Under the pieces are notes generated by a model. The model ran no database searches and was not told the DNA's origin. It was given only the letters and a program-made list of their open reading frames with translations. 64,000 nt of DNA. Source: Ecdyonurus torrentis. Lineage: Eukaryota; Arthropoda; Insecta; Ephemeroptera; Heptageniidae. This document shows, in pieces, positions 45,528-58,400 of the stretch. The stretch covers positions 24,039,815 to 24,103,814 of the forward strand of contig OX439127.1 of assembly GCA_949318235.1 (NCBI GenBank). The letters run 5' to 3'. The position numbers and the translations under genes are program-made. Position 1 is the first letter of the stretch, and each line of letters opens with the position of its first letter.

Positions 45528-46621
45528 CAGGGTGTCAATAGAGTCTTTATTTCTAATTGCAAATTTTAATTCAAAAAGGTGTTTCAAAATGTACATAATT
45601 TTTATAGATCAAATTAAAACTTTCTTCTTCTTCTTTTTTTTTTTTTTTTAGTGGAATATATATATATAATATATATTATAACGTTTTTGGCACTTTTACT
45701 AGCTCCTACAATTACGACTTCATTTCAGTATTTTTTTTATAAAAATTGTTTTCATAAGTTCAAAATCTTAAGTTTTTTTTTTTTTTTTTTTGGAAAAAGA
45801 AACTTTATTTTTAAATTTCCTCCACATACAAACTATAGTTGATAGAGCTATCACCTAGAACTATCACCACAGGTTGATCAGCAATGCCGGCGTGGTGCGC
45901 GCTGCTGCAGCTCAGCTCGACCACGTTGCATTCCAGCGTCCTGAAAACACTATTTTTCACACAGTCTCATAAGAAGTAATCGGGGGGCATTAAATCAAGG
46001 GACCAGGGAACTTATAGATTATTGGTCCGCAATCCAATTCGGTTGTGCAAAAAAGTTATATAAAGTGCAAAGATGAGTTATGGGGCAGTTTTCTCTAAAC
46101 CGTTGCACAGCGTGGACGAAAAATTTGCGCTCTTTAGTCACCTGACATGATGACCCAGGATTTCTTCAATAGAGGCTGTGTGAAGAATAAGATTTGTAAG
46201 TTACTGGTGCGCAACTTGGTCCAGTCGAAGTAGCACGTTACTGCCCGGCCATCCAATCCATCACGCCGGCATTACTGTGCAACGTGGGGAGAGAGCTCGA
46301 GTTGCACTTGGGCATTTGCTGTACTACCACAACGGTGCCTATGTGGAGAAACCTTCAGGAAATTTGAAAATAAACCTTCTTTAAAAAAATTGTACTCATG
46401 AAAACAATTTTAATATACTGAAATGAAGCCGTAGGAGAAAAAGCGCCGAAAGTGTATTATTTACTTCTTGTGGTAAAACCATTTTTTTTATGTTAACTTT
46501 TTTTTTTTTTTTTTTTTTTAATACAGGATAATTTGATCTATGAAAAGTGAAAAGAGAGCATTTTGAAAATCCTAAGGGTTTATTTGCAATTAGAAACGCT
46601 GAAGACTTTAAAGACACCCTG
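45528..46621 (-). pseudogene. Decayed Tc1/mariner-like transposon with transposase relic
   Basis: Long imperfect TIRs of about 60 bp start CAGGGTGTC and end GACACCCTG, flanked by TA (45526-45527 and 46622-46623). On the minus strand near 46010-45936 a frame reads VPWSLDLMPPDYFL, a stop, then DCVKNSVF. This resembles the transposase signature around the last catalytic aspartate (SPDLxPxDYFLW). There are several stops and no start, so it is inactive. The frame upstream is broken and the protein cannot be followed further. Confidence 0.75.
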
Positions 46622-46639
46622 TATATTATTTAGCATGAG

Positions 46640-48110
46640 AGGTTTTTTTTCTTCTCCTTTCTTTTTACCACTAAAAAAAATTTAACATTATATATTACAA
46701 TATTTTGATTATATTTTATCACTATACTTTCTATTTATATTTTTTTATCTATTTGATTCCAGAGATTTTTCTGATGGTATAGTATATTAATTAAATTACA
46801 TTTAATTAAAGAGTAAAAACAATTATTATTATTAAAAATCTACAATTTATCTTTAAAATGAATGCCATTTAATCGTCAACCACGCCTTTAGATCATACGT
46901 CAACGTCACCTTTAGACTTTCATGATGTATGGGATCATCTTTTCAATTAGAATTAAGTGTTTTATGGCTCTCTGTAAGAGGCAGGAGGTAGATTCCCTGG
47001 GTGTTTAATTTCATTACTTATATACACATAAATGAACTCAAACTTAGCAAATTGCAAAAAATTTGTCGTCTTTTTGTATTTTTCTTTCCTTTGTAATTGA
47101 TATTTTATTAATTTTTATATTTATCATGCCCTACTGGATTAAGATTGAGGTGCATGTTGCTATACTGATACTATATGTACTCATTTGCATAAAGATACGT
47201 CATGAGTGCGGCGTGACTCAAAATAGTAATGAACTGTTAAACGTGTTCCAGTAAGGTTACTTCCATGTATGGCATTATCATGCGAACTGAAAAACAAAGG
47301 CCAATACAAGGTATTATTTGCAGTATTTTAAAAGCCCATATTACTGTAAAAATAAGATACAACCACAAAAATATCAGCGGTGCATTATATCAACATAGTG
47401 CTATAAAGAAAGTAAAAAGTGAAAATGATATAAAACTCCTCCCAATAAAACTGCTTTGTTCATCCATGCTATACATAGTATGCAATTACGTATCACTTTT
47501 TTTAAAGAGGTGCAATAATATGCTGGTTTTATTCATTTTTTTTCTATTTTTTATCATCTAGATATATAATATATCATATCAATTAGGTACAATCAAGTAA
47601 AAAGTGTTTGGTTGAGTATTTACATAATTGTCCTTTAACACGACGTTGTCTGTATCTCTCTACAACAAGGAGATTCTGATGTCAAGAGCATGCATATAAG
47701 GTTTTAATCAAACTAAGATGGTTTTACAGATTAAAAATGTGTGCGGTCAATATAATTTAAAAATAATAATAAAGCTATGCTGGAATAAATTAAGCTAAAT
47801 GCGTAAAAATCTGGTGAACTCAGGAACTCATGGATTACATCGAAGTTTAATAAGAATCAGTTGATAATAATGCACATGAATGCTTTAATTAAAAATAATA
47901 ATAAATAAAACAAAATAATATAACACAATAATTTAAAATCTTTATTAAATTACTTCCCTCCCAAATTAACTTATTTTTGAAATATTATCGTTACAAAAGA
48001 GCTTGTGATGATTAGTGTAGAAATAATCTCATTGGTTAATATTATTTTATATTAATTACTACTAAAAAAAAATACAAAATTGGTTGACAAAAGGTATATT
48101 TGGGTGGGCG
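46640..48110. other. Intergenic or intronic, no exon seen
   Basis: AT-rich sequence with small chance frames (for example 47063-47254 and 47265-47561) lacking splice or compositional support. If the exon at 48116-48249 is real, this would hold its 3' UTR. Confidence 0.4.
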
Positions 48111-48115
48111 GTTGA

Positions 48116-48249
48116 TTAAAGAGCGCGTGCGCTGCGAGGCCCCACCAAGAATACAAGTGGCTTCTCAGGGGGCATGGAGATGACAGGCGTGCTATAGTCG
48201 CTTCCAGTGACACCGGCAACCAAGTTGGCATGACACCAAGTGCGAGCAG
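48116..48249 (-). CDS. Orphan terminal coding exon of an unrecognised gene
   Basis: On the minus strand, an acceptor (GTTTGATTAG|CT) opens a GC-rich 134-bp exon that reads through 43 codons to TAA at 48118-48116. The protein includes ARTWCHANLVAGVTGSDYST, then PVISMPPEKPLVFLVGPRSARAL. The composition is sharply different from the AT-rich flanks and has the amino-acid mix of a folded or signalling protein tail. The family is not recognised. No matching upstream exon was found between 48.3 kb and the right edge, so introns would be long or the donor exon lies outside the window. It could also be a retained fragment of a dead gene. Confidence 0.5.
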
Positions 48250-48259
48250 CTAATCAAAC

Positions 48260-50760
48260 GTCAACTATCGAGGGACTTTCGAAAATCTAAGGTGTTCACC
48301 TACTGTCCATCCAACTATCTGATACATGTAATCTCAAAAAATAATAATAATAATAATAAAGAAAGAAAGAAGGAAAGAAAAAAGTGATACAATGTAAGTC
48401 AAAGTTTTCTATTCTTATATTTACATAACATCATAGTGTTACATACATTATCCCTGTAGAGGAGAGCATTATTACACACATTTTATTGTTTTAAACACAT
48501 CGTAACAAATTACAATTAATTACTTAAATACCCGCATAATTTTCATTTACGCACGTGCAGTAAAACTTTTATTTTTATATTATTAATGCGTAGTGCACTA
48601 TAGGCGTGGTAAAATATTTTTGTGAACTTTTCAAAAATTAAAATACACATAAAATTAATTTTTAAGGCTGCTTAATGTTTGATATTTCTATTTTTATTTT
48701 GATATAATAAAAAACCATATATTAATGATAGTTCGAGGGTCAAAATTTTCACAAAAATAGTAACTTGCTTGTATAATTGTTATTTATTTTATTACTTTTT
48801 ATTGAAATGCATATTAACTTTACATTAAAAAAATTAAGAAATCAAAAATAAATTACTGATCAAAAGATTACACAGTAATATAAGATCTTGTTAAATTTAA
48901 TACACAACATTAAGTAAAAGTAATAATTAAAATTAATAAATGTAAAGTTTCATCGCAGACTTATATATATATATGGCAATGGGAATGACCAAAAATAATT
49001 CAAACACACGATTTCAATGGAGTTGCTTTATTATCAGTTAATATTTTTATAGTTATATCGTTTCAATTTTCAATACCTTTTCATGGTTGTCGTCTATGGT
49101 ATATGTATGTACACACAGTGACACCATTGACTTTTACTTAATTGTTATTTCTCATTTCTCATCTAATTTCTGATTCAATTCTGATGAATCATTCAATTTT
49201 AACTTTATACTATTCAAAATATTTTGGGTTACTTAATTACTTTTTTTTTTAATTAACACAAATAAATATATCAAACCAAGGCAAAAAGCCTTTCGGTTAG
49301 TTCACGCACACAAAAAAGAATAATTTGTCGTTTTCACAATCTAATTACATTAATATTTTGATTTTTAAAAAAATAATTTTAAAGTACATAATCCACCAAT
49401 TGACAAAAAAAAAATGAAAAAATAAAATAAACAAAAAACTATAAAGAGAAAAAGAACAGCAATAACCTTTTATACTATTCTAATGCAAATTCAAATTATT
49501 CACTTTTTTTTATATAATAATAAAAATATAGGAATATATTTTTGGTAGCCATATAATTAAATCAAAATTCTTTATTATGTATCTAAAAAAAAAATATTTT
49601 CCTTTTTTAATTTTAAAGTCTCCTTCCCTTACTTTTCTTTTTGTGTTTTACTTTTCTCATGTACGTTTGCCAGTACCCTCCAAATATTCTTAATGATACG
49701 GCAGTTCTTAAATATGTTCTTAATATTTACATTTTTAAAATTTATTATATGTAATAATTATATATAATATATTAATATATATATATATATTGTAATATAT
49801 TTATTATATAGCTGAGAATGAATTTTTGAGATAATATTTTATTTATTTATTCCAGAAGATGCTTTGATGTGAATTTGTGTGAGACTTCCAACATAACATT
49901 ATTATGGTTATTGATTTGGAGTTATTTTTTCAATAGCTTGAAAAATGTTAAAAATCTAATTTGCTTTTCCTTTTAAAATTGATATCTTTTTGCAAAGGAA
50001 TGGGAAAATACGTTATAAAAGATCAAACCACTGATTTTTTTTAATAATATCAACAATGTTAAAAAATATATTATTATTTTATACATAATATCTAATAATA
50101 TCTAAACATATAGTCGATCGAAATTCCTATTTAAAGAAAAATAAATTATGCTCACAATGATCCAATGATAGAGTGAGGAATCGGGTAATTCCAATTATAA
50201 TTAGACAAGGGTAGGACCTAATTATAATATGAATAAAATTGAAAAGAGTGGCACATTACCGGCTGAATGCTGGTTCAATACCTGGAATGGTGGCGCAATG
50301 CTGGCATATCAATATTCGTTACCAGCATTCGGCAATCAATCAATCAATCTTTTTTTTTTTTTTTTTTTTTTTTTTGCAAATATATCAGTTTTACTGTTGT
50401 TAAAGTACATACTAAGCAATTTTACGCGTACTATTTGTGTGTCGGACGAGGCGCAGTGCGATAAGACATTTGAATATCAACATCAACATATTATGATGAT
50501 CTTGGATTGAGACACGACAATAACTCAGTTTGTTATAATATACGATTACAGTTATAGTCTTAATAATGAGTTTTAAATATTCAGAGAAAACGTAGAACAA
50601 GCTCGATTTCTATGATTATAAAACTTGCAGCAAATTTAAAATTTATTCCCATATTTTTTGCTTAATTTTAAGACTATATATTAAGTAAGCTAAACTATAT
50701 GACAAAGTTTAATAGCTTATAGGCAAAGTCTGGGCAAAGCATAAAAGATATGCATAGAAA
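48260..50760. other. Intergenic or intronic, no exon seen
   Basis: Very AT-rich, with a small inverted pair at 50258-50336 (GGCTGAATGCTGGT / ACCAGCATTCGG) and poly-T at 50350-50375. No supported gene. Confidence 0.45.
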
Positions 50761-50778
50761 CGTGCACAGTATATTATA

Positions 50779-50785
<7 letters not shown>

Positions 50786-50866
<81 letters not shown>
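50786..50866. repeat. (TA)n microsatellite
   Basis: About 40 TA units. Confidence 0.95.
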
Positions 50867-50871
<5 letters not shown>

Positions 50872-51439
50872 AACAAATTAAAAACAACAACCATGAAATA
50901 AATTATTACATTTAAAATTCAGCGCAGATGATAACCTTTCCATCATATACATACAAAAAGTGGTATATAAAAGAAAAGTGAATGGCATTTCTCACGATAT
51001 GCTCTCTCGGGTCTTTTGAATCTGATATTGCTGGTAGATGTATCAGCAATACATACATACATACATACATACATACATACATAGATTTTTGAAATACGTT
51101 TGTGATTGTTTTGATCTAAATATATTTATGTCATAAAAGTTGCACAACTTTAACAAAAGTATAATTTCATAAACATGATTCGATCATTTGATTAAAAATA
51201 TTGAAGTTTTGCTTAGTGACGTACAAAAGATTGTGATAATATACTGTATTTTACCATTCAAACACTGTCGCTAAATTTGCAATGTTATTTTTATATAGGA
51301 ATGCGCTGGACTTATATGGTATATTATCACAATCGTGTGTACAGCAGAATATTTCAATTAAAGTTCAATTTATTTATTTGATTTTTAAAGCAACAAGTTA
51401 CAGTATAATCAACATATCCTTGCCAAATATTATGTATTT

Positions 51440-51486
<47 letters not shown>
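51440..51486 (+). repeat. (GA)n microsatellite
   Basis: About 23 GA units without interruption. Confidence 0.95.
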
Positions 51487-51489
<3 letters not shown>

Positions 51490-51597
51490 TTTTAAGGTCT
51501 AAAAGGGATTTTTATTCAAAAAGTACAAAATTATTGATTTTTGTATTATTATTTATTTAAGAAACCAGCATAATTAGAAAGTAATTTTATCAATAGT

Positions 51598-51703
51598 GTT
51601 GTTCGTAAACCCTGTTTTCCTGCAACAAAAAATGCGCATTACATTAGAATATAACCGTAGGTGATCGTCATTTTAGGAGCAGAAAACAGGGTTTACGAAC
51701 AGC
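51598..51703 (+). mobile_element. 104-bp MITE, copy d
   Basis: GTTGTTCGTAAACCCTGTTT...AAAACAGGGTTTACGAACAGC. The best-preserved TIR pair of the family. Confidence 0.87.
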
Positions 51704-51953
51704 ATTATTGAGATGGATAAAACAAAAGCACTGAACAATAAAATTTGCAAATTCAAATTCAAAACTACTTTTGAATTTATCATTTAAAAAAGGTTATACT
51801 GGTAATATTACACTGAAACTGCTATATATATGATACTATATAATTATTGCGTAAAATAATGACTCATCATGGTAATTTTATTTATGGGAAACCGGAAGAC
51901 TTTTGGATGATTTATGAACAATTAATTGCATATAATTAGTGAGGACTTGTTCT

Positions 51954-51957
<4 letters not shown>

Positions 51958-51999
<42 letters not shown>
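51958..51999. repeat. (TA)n microsatellite
   Basis: Abuts the left end of fold-back copy 2. Confidence 0.95.
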
Positions 52000-52002
<3 letters not shown>

Positions 52003-53234
52003 TGGCGTGCGGTGCCTATTTTTAGAATTCAAATGATTATAGCGCCGAATTTTATCAATAGATTTTTTAGACATTTTGGAATTTCATAGTCAGAAAGTCA
52101 AAATTATGAAAACTATTTTTTAATTTTTTTTATTTTGAAGTTAAAGGTCCCAAAGGGCCCCTTAAACAGAAAAATTGAGGTAATTTTTTACTCTTCTGAT
52201 CACAAAGGACACTGAAAATTAAGAAATCGAATAACAACTAAATTTCAGGATAAAAGAGTTTTAAATTAAGCCCAGAATTACAAAATTGGTCCAGTTTTGT
52301 TATGTGGGTCTAATTAGGGACACTTCAAAGTCAAAACATTTTAAAAATGAAACAAAAATTAAAAATTCAGTTAGAAAAACAAAAACTTTAGATTTTGTAT
52401 TTTTTGGAGTACCAATTTCAAAAATCACATTTTGGACTTCCAAAATCTCCTCAATAGGGCCCAAACGGGTCCCATTTTTTTAAAAAAGCAATATATTGAA
52501 ATTTTAACTTCAGCAATCGATTTGTAAGGGCCAAAAACATAGGAATCAATATAATACACACCAAAATCGTAACATCCCTAGTTTTTTTATTTTTATGATT
52601 CATTGGGACTCATGCAATATTGCATGAGTCCCAATGGGCCCCAAAAATAAAAAAACTAGGGATGTTCCTATTTTGGTGTGTATTATATTGATTCCTATGT
52701 TTTTGGCCCTTACAAATCGATTGCTGTAGTTAAAATTTCAATATATTGCTTTTTGAAAAAAATGGGACCTGTTTGGGCCCTATTGAGGAGATTTTGGAAG
52801 TCCAAAATGTGATTTTTGAAATTGGTACTCCAAAAAATACAAAATCTAAAGTTTTTGTTTTTCTAACTGAATTTTTAATTTTTGTTTCATTTTTAAAATG
52901 TTTTGACTTTGAAGTGTCCCTAATTAGACCCACATAACAAAACTGGACCAATTTTGTAATTCTGGGCTTAATTTAAAACTCTTTTATCCTGAAATTTAGT
53001 TGTTATTCGATTTCTTAATTTTCAGTGTCCTTTGTGATCAGAAGAGTAAAAAATTACCTCAATTTTTCTGTTTAAGGGGCCCTTTGGGACCTTTAACTTC
53101 AAAATAAAAAAAATTAAAAAATAGTTTTCATAATTTTGACTTTCTGACTATGAAATTCCAAAATGTCTAAAAAATCTATTGATAAAATTCGGCGCTATAA
53201 TCATTTGAATTCTAAAAATAGGCACCGCACGCCA

Positions 53235-53237
<3 letters not shown>
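52000..53237. mobile_element. 1.24-kb fold-back element, copy 2
   Basis: Same family as 13570-14806: CAGTGGCGTGCGGTGCC...CGCCACTG ends and a centre TCATGCAATATTGCATGA near 52619. The two arms are almost identical by eye and differ clearly from the arms of copy 1. Flanked on both sides by (TA)n. Not coding. Confidence 0.92.

Positions 53238-53308
<71 letters not shown>
53238..53308. repeat. (TA)n microsatellite
   Basis: Abuts the right end of fold-back copy 2. Confidence 0.95.
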
Positions 53309-53311
<3 letters not shown>

Positions 53312-53727
53312 TTATAAACATAACAACGTGGACTTAAATCTTGTTAATCAGGTTCTCGTGAAAAGCACATTTGTGTACGCAGTACGTGCAACTATTATAC
53401 GTACCACTATAGCATGCAGTAATGTAATTTTTTTATCTTTTTTTTCCATAATTTTTGCAAAAACGGCTCTCAAGTTTCGAATTTTGTACCTAATTTGCTT
53501 TCAACTAAGAAGAAAATATCAAAGAAAAATCAATAGAGCTCATAAAATCCATATAAAATATTATTGAAATGAGAGAAAGATAAAATTTAAAGTATGATAT
53601 TTTAGGCATTATATGTGATTCTGGGACGTGATGCTGAATTTTAATAATGTTTTATCGTTTATATAATTACAAAAATTCAAATGTTTAGTTCATTTGCATT
53701 GAATTTCATGCGTATCTGTATTCCATA

Positions 53728-53915
53728 ATATAATATAATATAATATAATATAATATAATATAATATAATATAATATAATATAATATAATATAATATAATA
53801 TAATATAATATAATATAATATAATATAATATAATATAATATAATATAATATAATATAATATAATATAATATAATATAATATAATATAATATAATATAATA
53901 TAATATAATATAATA
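53728..53915 (+). repeat. (TAATA)n pentanucleotide satellite
   Basis: About 37 near-perfect units of a 5-bp A/T repeat. Confidence 0.95.
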
Positions 53916-54030
53916 TATTACATATTATACATTATATTGTTTATAATAATATACTGTAACCGTAACCATATAACTTTTTAAACTCAAAGAATTATATTTT
54001 TTTTTGTCGTTATTTTTTAACTTTTTCTTA

Positions 54031-54230
54031 GGCAGCTAGACCATCCCTTGTTCGTCTAGTAATGAGTACTGCCGTGGTAAGGTAAAAGGGGGTCCGTACA
54101 AAGGTCTGGTGTCTGATAGGAGCCAAGAGGAGTGCGGTGTTTTGGGCCTGTGGTCTGGTGAGCCACAGCTCCTATAACCAAATTACCGGAAAGGATTCGT
54201 TGTAGCTCACCCCTACAAAGATGTATCGTA
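54031..54230 (+). mobile_element. SINE copy lacking its tRNA head
   Basis: The segments GAGTACTGCCGTGGTAAG, AAAGGTCTGGTGTCTGAT, AGGAGTGCGGTGTT, GCCTGTGGTCTGGTGAGCCA and AAAGGATTCGT match 20735-20890. It ends in a simple-repeat tail (TCGTATCGTATT, AAATAAATAAATAA). Confidence 0.75.
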
Positions 54231-54239
54231 TCGTATTAA

Positions 54240-55470
54240 AAAATAAATAAATAACTAAAAAACTGTGCAGAAGACAGTGCGTGCTTGCAAGTAAAATTAA
54301 ACGCAATAATGATTATGCAAATTATAGTTTATATTGAATGGATTCCCAATGCCTATTGATAGAGACGGCAAAAATTTGAATAAGCAATGAAAATGTATTT
54401 TGGGTTTCTTAGTTTTTAATATTACTTCACTTCAAAAAAGGATTTCTTCTTTTGTATGTAAAAGATTATTGACTACATAATCATCCTTCCACGTATATCT
54501 TAAGCGAGTTTATTTTAACAAAAGAGCTCTTTTATTCGGAATTGACAACCAAAAACCTGATAGATTTCAAAGACAGTTAAGTCGCTATCATGTTTTTAAT
54601 TTATACGTACTCTTTTATACTCGTCCTCTTTGGATCTTTATTTTAGAAAATTAATTAGGAAAATAGAAATTGTCATTTGTATTGTTACAAAACAAAATAT
54701 TTAAAAAAACAATAAATTGATTGACCTTCCCCAATTCCCACGTGTATTAATAATATTTTCAATAATAATAATAATAATAAATAAATAAAATTATATTTGG
54801 TTATGGTTGAACGAACCAAAAAATAATATTACCAGCTATATACGTAATTTCAGAAATAATAATAAAAAAATTAATTGCATCGCACGTCGAGTCTTGGATT
54901 TTATTTTATGGTTTATATAAAGTTGCAGTGCAGCAACACTATACGAAAATATCAATTATGATAGGCGTAACTTGCAATATTAAATTACAGTACAGTACTG
55001 AGCTTTTGTGATACTGGAAACGCAAATAGAAATAATAATCATTACTTTTATTACGAAATTTTTTAGCTGTTTAAAGTCTAACATGGTAACATGAATTTTG
55101 TGAAACTTTCACAGAATCTCTTCAATTCATCAATGTTATCTTCATTTTTAATATTATCTGGGAGATTATAAAAAAAATCATTCCATATATAAAAAGTGAT
55201 TTTTGTAAAGATATTTTATTTTGTTGCACAATATGATATTTATTGCTCGATCTTGTATCATGATTAGCTTTATTTTTAAACATAAATATTTTTTAAAAAA
55301 ATTTAATTAACATTTTTAATATTATTAATAAATTATAAACTTTTATTTTTGTTCTTTGTTCAACAGTCATCTATATCAGAGTTTTTAACATTTCTGATAA
55401 CATAAGATCTTTTGCGCAATGCTAACACGATTCGTATAAGCCAGTTTTTTTTTTTTTTTTTTTTTTTTTT
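54240..55470. other. Intergenic, no gene seen
   Basis: AT-rich; no exon or structured element recognised. Ends with a poly-T run at 55447-55472. Confidence 0.5.
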
Positions 55471-55479
55471 TTATTGTTC

Positions 55480-58400
55480 CTACACGGAAAAAGTAACTTA
55501 AGAGTTACTAAGTAGACTTTTTTATCATAGTAAATTTGTTAGATATATACAAAGTTTTTTAAGATCTAAAGAGTTAACTATTTACCGCTGAAGAATTAAC
55601 GTTTATACCAATGAATTACTGTTTAAACGTTTTTCAACCAAGTTATTGATTTGTAATGAAGAGTTACATTAGAGTACTCTAGAAGGGGGGAGTATACGCG
55701 ATCCAGCAGAATTTTTAAAGCCATTTTATTGGTTGTTGAAATCGAGAATATTCAAATCTGATTGGCTGACGTGCCCAAAATTTTCATTGTTGTCAGTCAA
55801 TGTTATTTAAATGGGGGTTTTTTGGTTCTGAAAATGACCGTAAGTAATGGGAAAAAATGATATTTTGAAGACTCATAAAATTGTACCTAAACGTTGTCAA
55901 GTTATGAAATTTTCACAGATGAAACTTTATTATTTGGCGAAAAAAATAACATAAATTCAAAAGTCGCAATAATTCGCAAATACCGTTATTTAGTGCTCAA
56001 TTTTGAACGTTTTTTTGAAAACGCTGTATTTTTGACGAAGCTATTATCGTGATAACAATGGCAAGTATTTTTTTTAAATCGTTTTATTTTTATTATATTT
56101 ACTATAAATGTTCATAAATTTGATTTAAGCGATATTAAATTACGTTTTCTTTATAAATATATGGAATTAGGTTGTTTATCGATATTAAAACATCATCAGT
56201 ATATCGATTTTACGTAAATATAGTAGGCATAATATACACGAAACATCTCGTTTTTTTAACCTTTTCCCTAGTCCAGCTAGAGTAATGAAATTTGCGCTTT
56301 TTTTTTCATAAAAATAATTAGCATAAAAGTAGATTTAATCTTTTATCTCTATACCAGCAGTGTCGATTTTTGAAACTACGCTCGATCGCGAAACATAGAT
56401 CAAAAATTAATTAAGTTGCACGTGTTTTTACTTATTTCTCCGCACTTAATTAATGTTTATTTTTTATTTACAATAACTTTTCATCATTCGTATACCTTTT
56501 TTTTTTTTTTTTCTTCTTCATTTATTGCATAGAATGATGTAATTACGCCCTATTTTCATGGCAAAATAAGATGATTAATAAATGCGGTTTCTCCCAATAT
56601 GATCTTTATACCCCTGAAGTGAAGACTGGAGTGTGCAGAGAGATGTAGAATGTATGCAAAATAAACTTTTTACCTAATTAGTAACTATCTTTTGAAATAC
56701 ATCTTAAAATATTTAGAGCCATCGACCGTCCATACTTTGAAAAAGTACTATACTTTAGAGCTCGGAATAGACCGTGACCCCGCGCGTAGTCCAAAAGTAG
56801 CGTTCAATATAAAACTTTGAATATCTCCTTGAGCTTGAGCGCTATTTAGATGCGCTATTTTACCTCTAGATAAGCAAGATGTTTAACCTTTTTGTCATGC
56901 CTATGCGATTTTCAACCCTTAGGTTTTTTTACCCTTCAAGGGTTAAAGACCAAAAACACGATTTTCAATATTATAACCTTTGCTATATGCTTTTATTTTT
57001 TATTTATTATTATTATTTTTTGTGAATTTCATTTCTGTGGTGTCTGAAAGTCATGTAGTACCTCCTATTAAAACAATATGAAAAGAAATCTTTAAAAACC
57101 ATGCCAATAGAAAATAGGGCGTAAAAATGATAAGAAAAAGAAGAAGAAGAAAAAAAAAAAAGTAAATAACACGGAAAAGCAAAGCTTACCCAAAATAAAT
57201 ATTTGGTGCTGAAATCTTATTGCCAGGACCTTTCTCATAGGGCACATTGCGTTTTAGCTCTATATGACCCCCTGGAGGGTGTTTGGGGTGGGGTTTTCCA
57301 CCCTATTATGATTCTAAAAACTTAAGTAAAAGTATTCGTGTCAGATATCGCTCTAGGCAAAATCGACCCCGCTGAGCTCGAATCCGTTGTCAGATTTTTG
57401 GTAGATGCCACCCCTATGGCGATAGGGGTGGGTTTTTATTCTGAAAACCGGGAAATTTTTGGAAAATAAAGCAACATTGAATTGTAATAAAATGCAATAT
57501 TTTCGTTAATCTAATTGCATATTCCAGTACCTCTGGTATGTTTTTAACATGAATCCTATGCATTTCCAGTTTATATCACTTTAAAGACGGTTGCAGGGTG
57601 CATTTTTCACCTTTATTTTATTATATTTTTTTTAATTAAATGATTGGGTTACTTTAATTAAGAATGATATCTCACCAATCACCTAATTTATAAAAAAAGG
57701 TAAAAACAACAACCCCAGCTACCCTCTTTAAAGTGATTTAAACTGGAAATGCATGGGATTCATGTTAAAACCATACCAGAGGTACTGGAATATGCAATTA
57801 GATTAACGAAAATATTGCATTTTATTACAATTCAATGTTGCTTTATTTTCCAAAAATTTACCTCTTTTGAGGATAAAAACCCACTCCTATCTCCTTAGGG
57901 GTGGCATCTACCAAAAATCTGACAACGGAATCGAGCTCAGCAGGGTCGATTTTGCCTAGAGCGATATCTGACACGAATACTTTTACTTAAGTTTTTAGAA
58001 TCATAATAGGGTGGAAAACCCCACCCCAAACACCCTCCAGGGGGTCATATAGAGCTAAAACGCAATGTGCCCTATGAGAAAGGTCCTGGCAATAAGATTT
58101 CAGCACCAAATATTTATTTTGGGTAAGCTTTGCTTTTCCGTGTTATTTACTTTTTTTTTTTTTTTTTTCTTCTTCTTCTTTTTCTTATCATTTTTACGCC
58201 CTATTTTCTATTGGCATGGTTTTTAAAGATTTCTTTTCATATTGTTTTAATAGGAGGTACTACATGACTTTCAGACACCACAGAAATGAAATTCACAAAA
58301 AATAATAATAATAAATAAAAAATAAAAGCATATAGCAAAGGTTATAATATTGAAAATCGTGTTTTTGGTCTTTAACCCTTGAAGGGTAAAAAAACCTAAG

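Noticed and set aside
50229..50510. Open frame with GTLPAECWFNTWNGGAML
   Set aside because: Covers a small inverted repeat followed by a poly-T run coding poly-Phe; a chance frame.
52286..52951. Mirrored open frames starting [12 protein letters not shown]
   Set aside because: Again mirror copies in fold-back arms, with no start context and no recognised domain.
53728..53915. Candidate CRISPR or structured array
   Set aside because: Simple 5-bp satellite with no spacers; a eukaryotic context.
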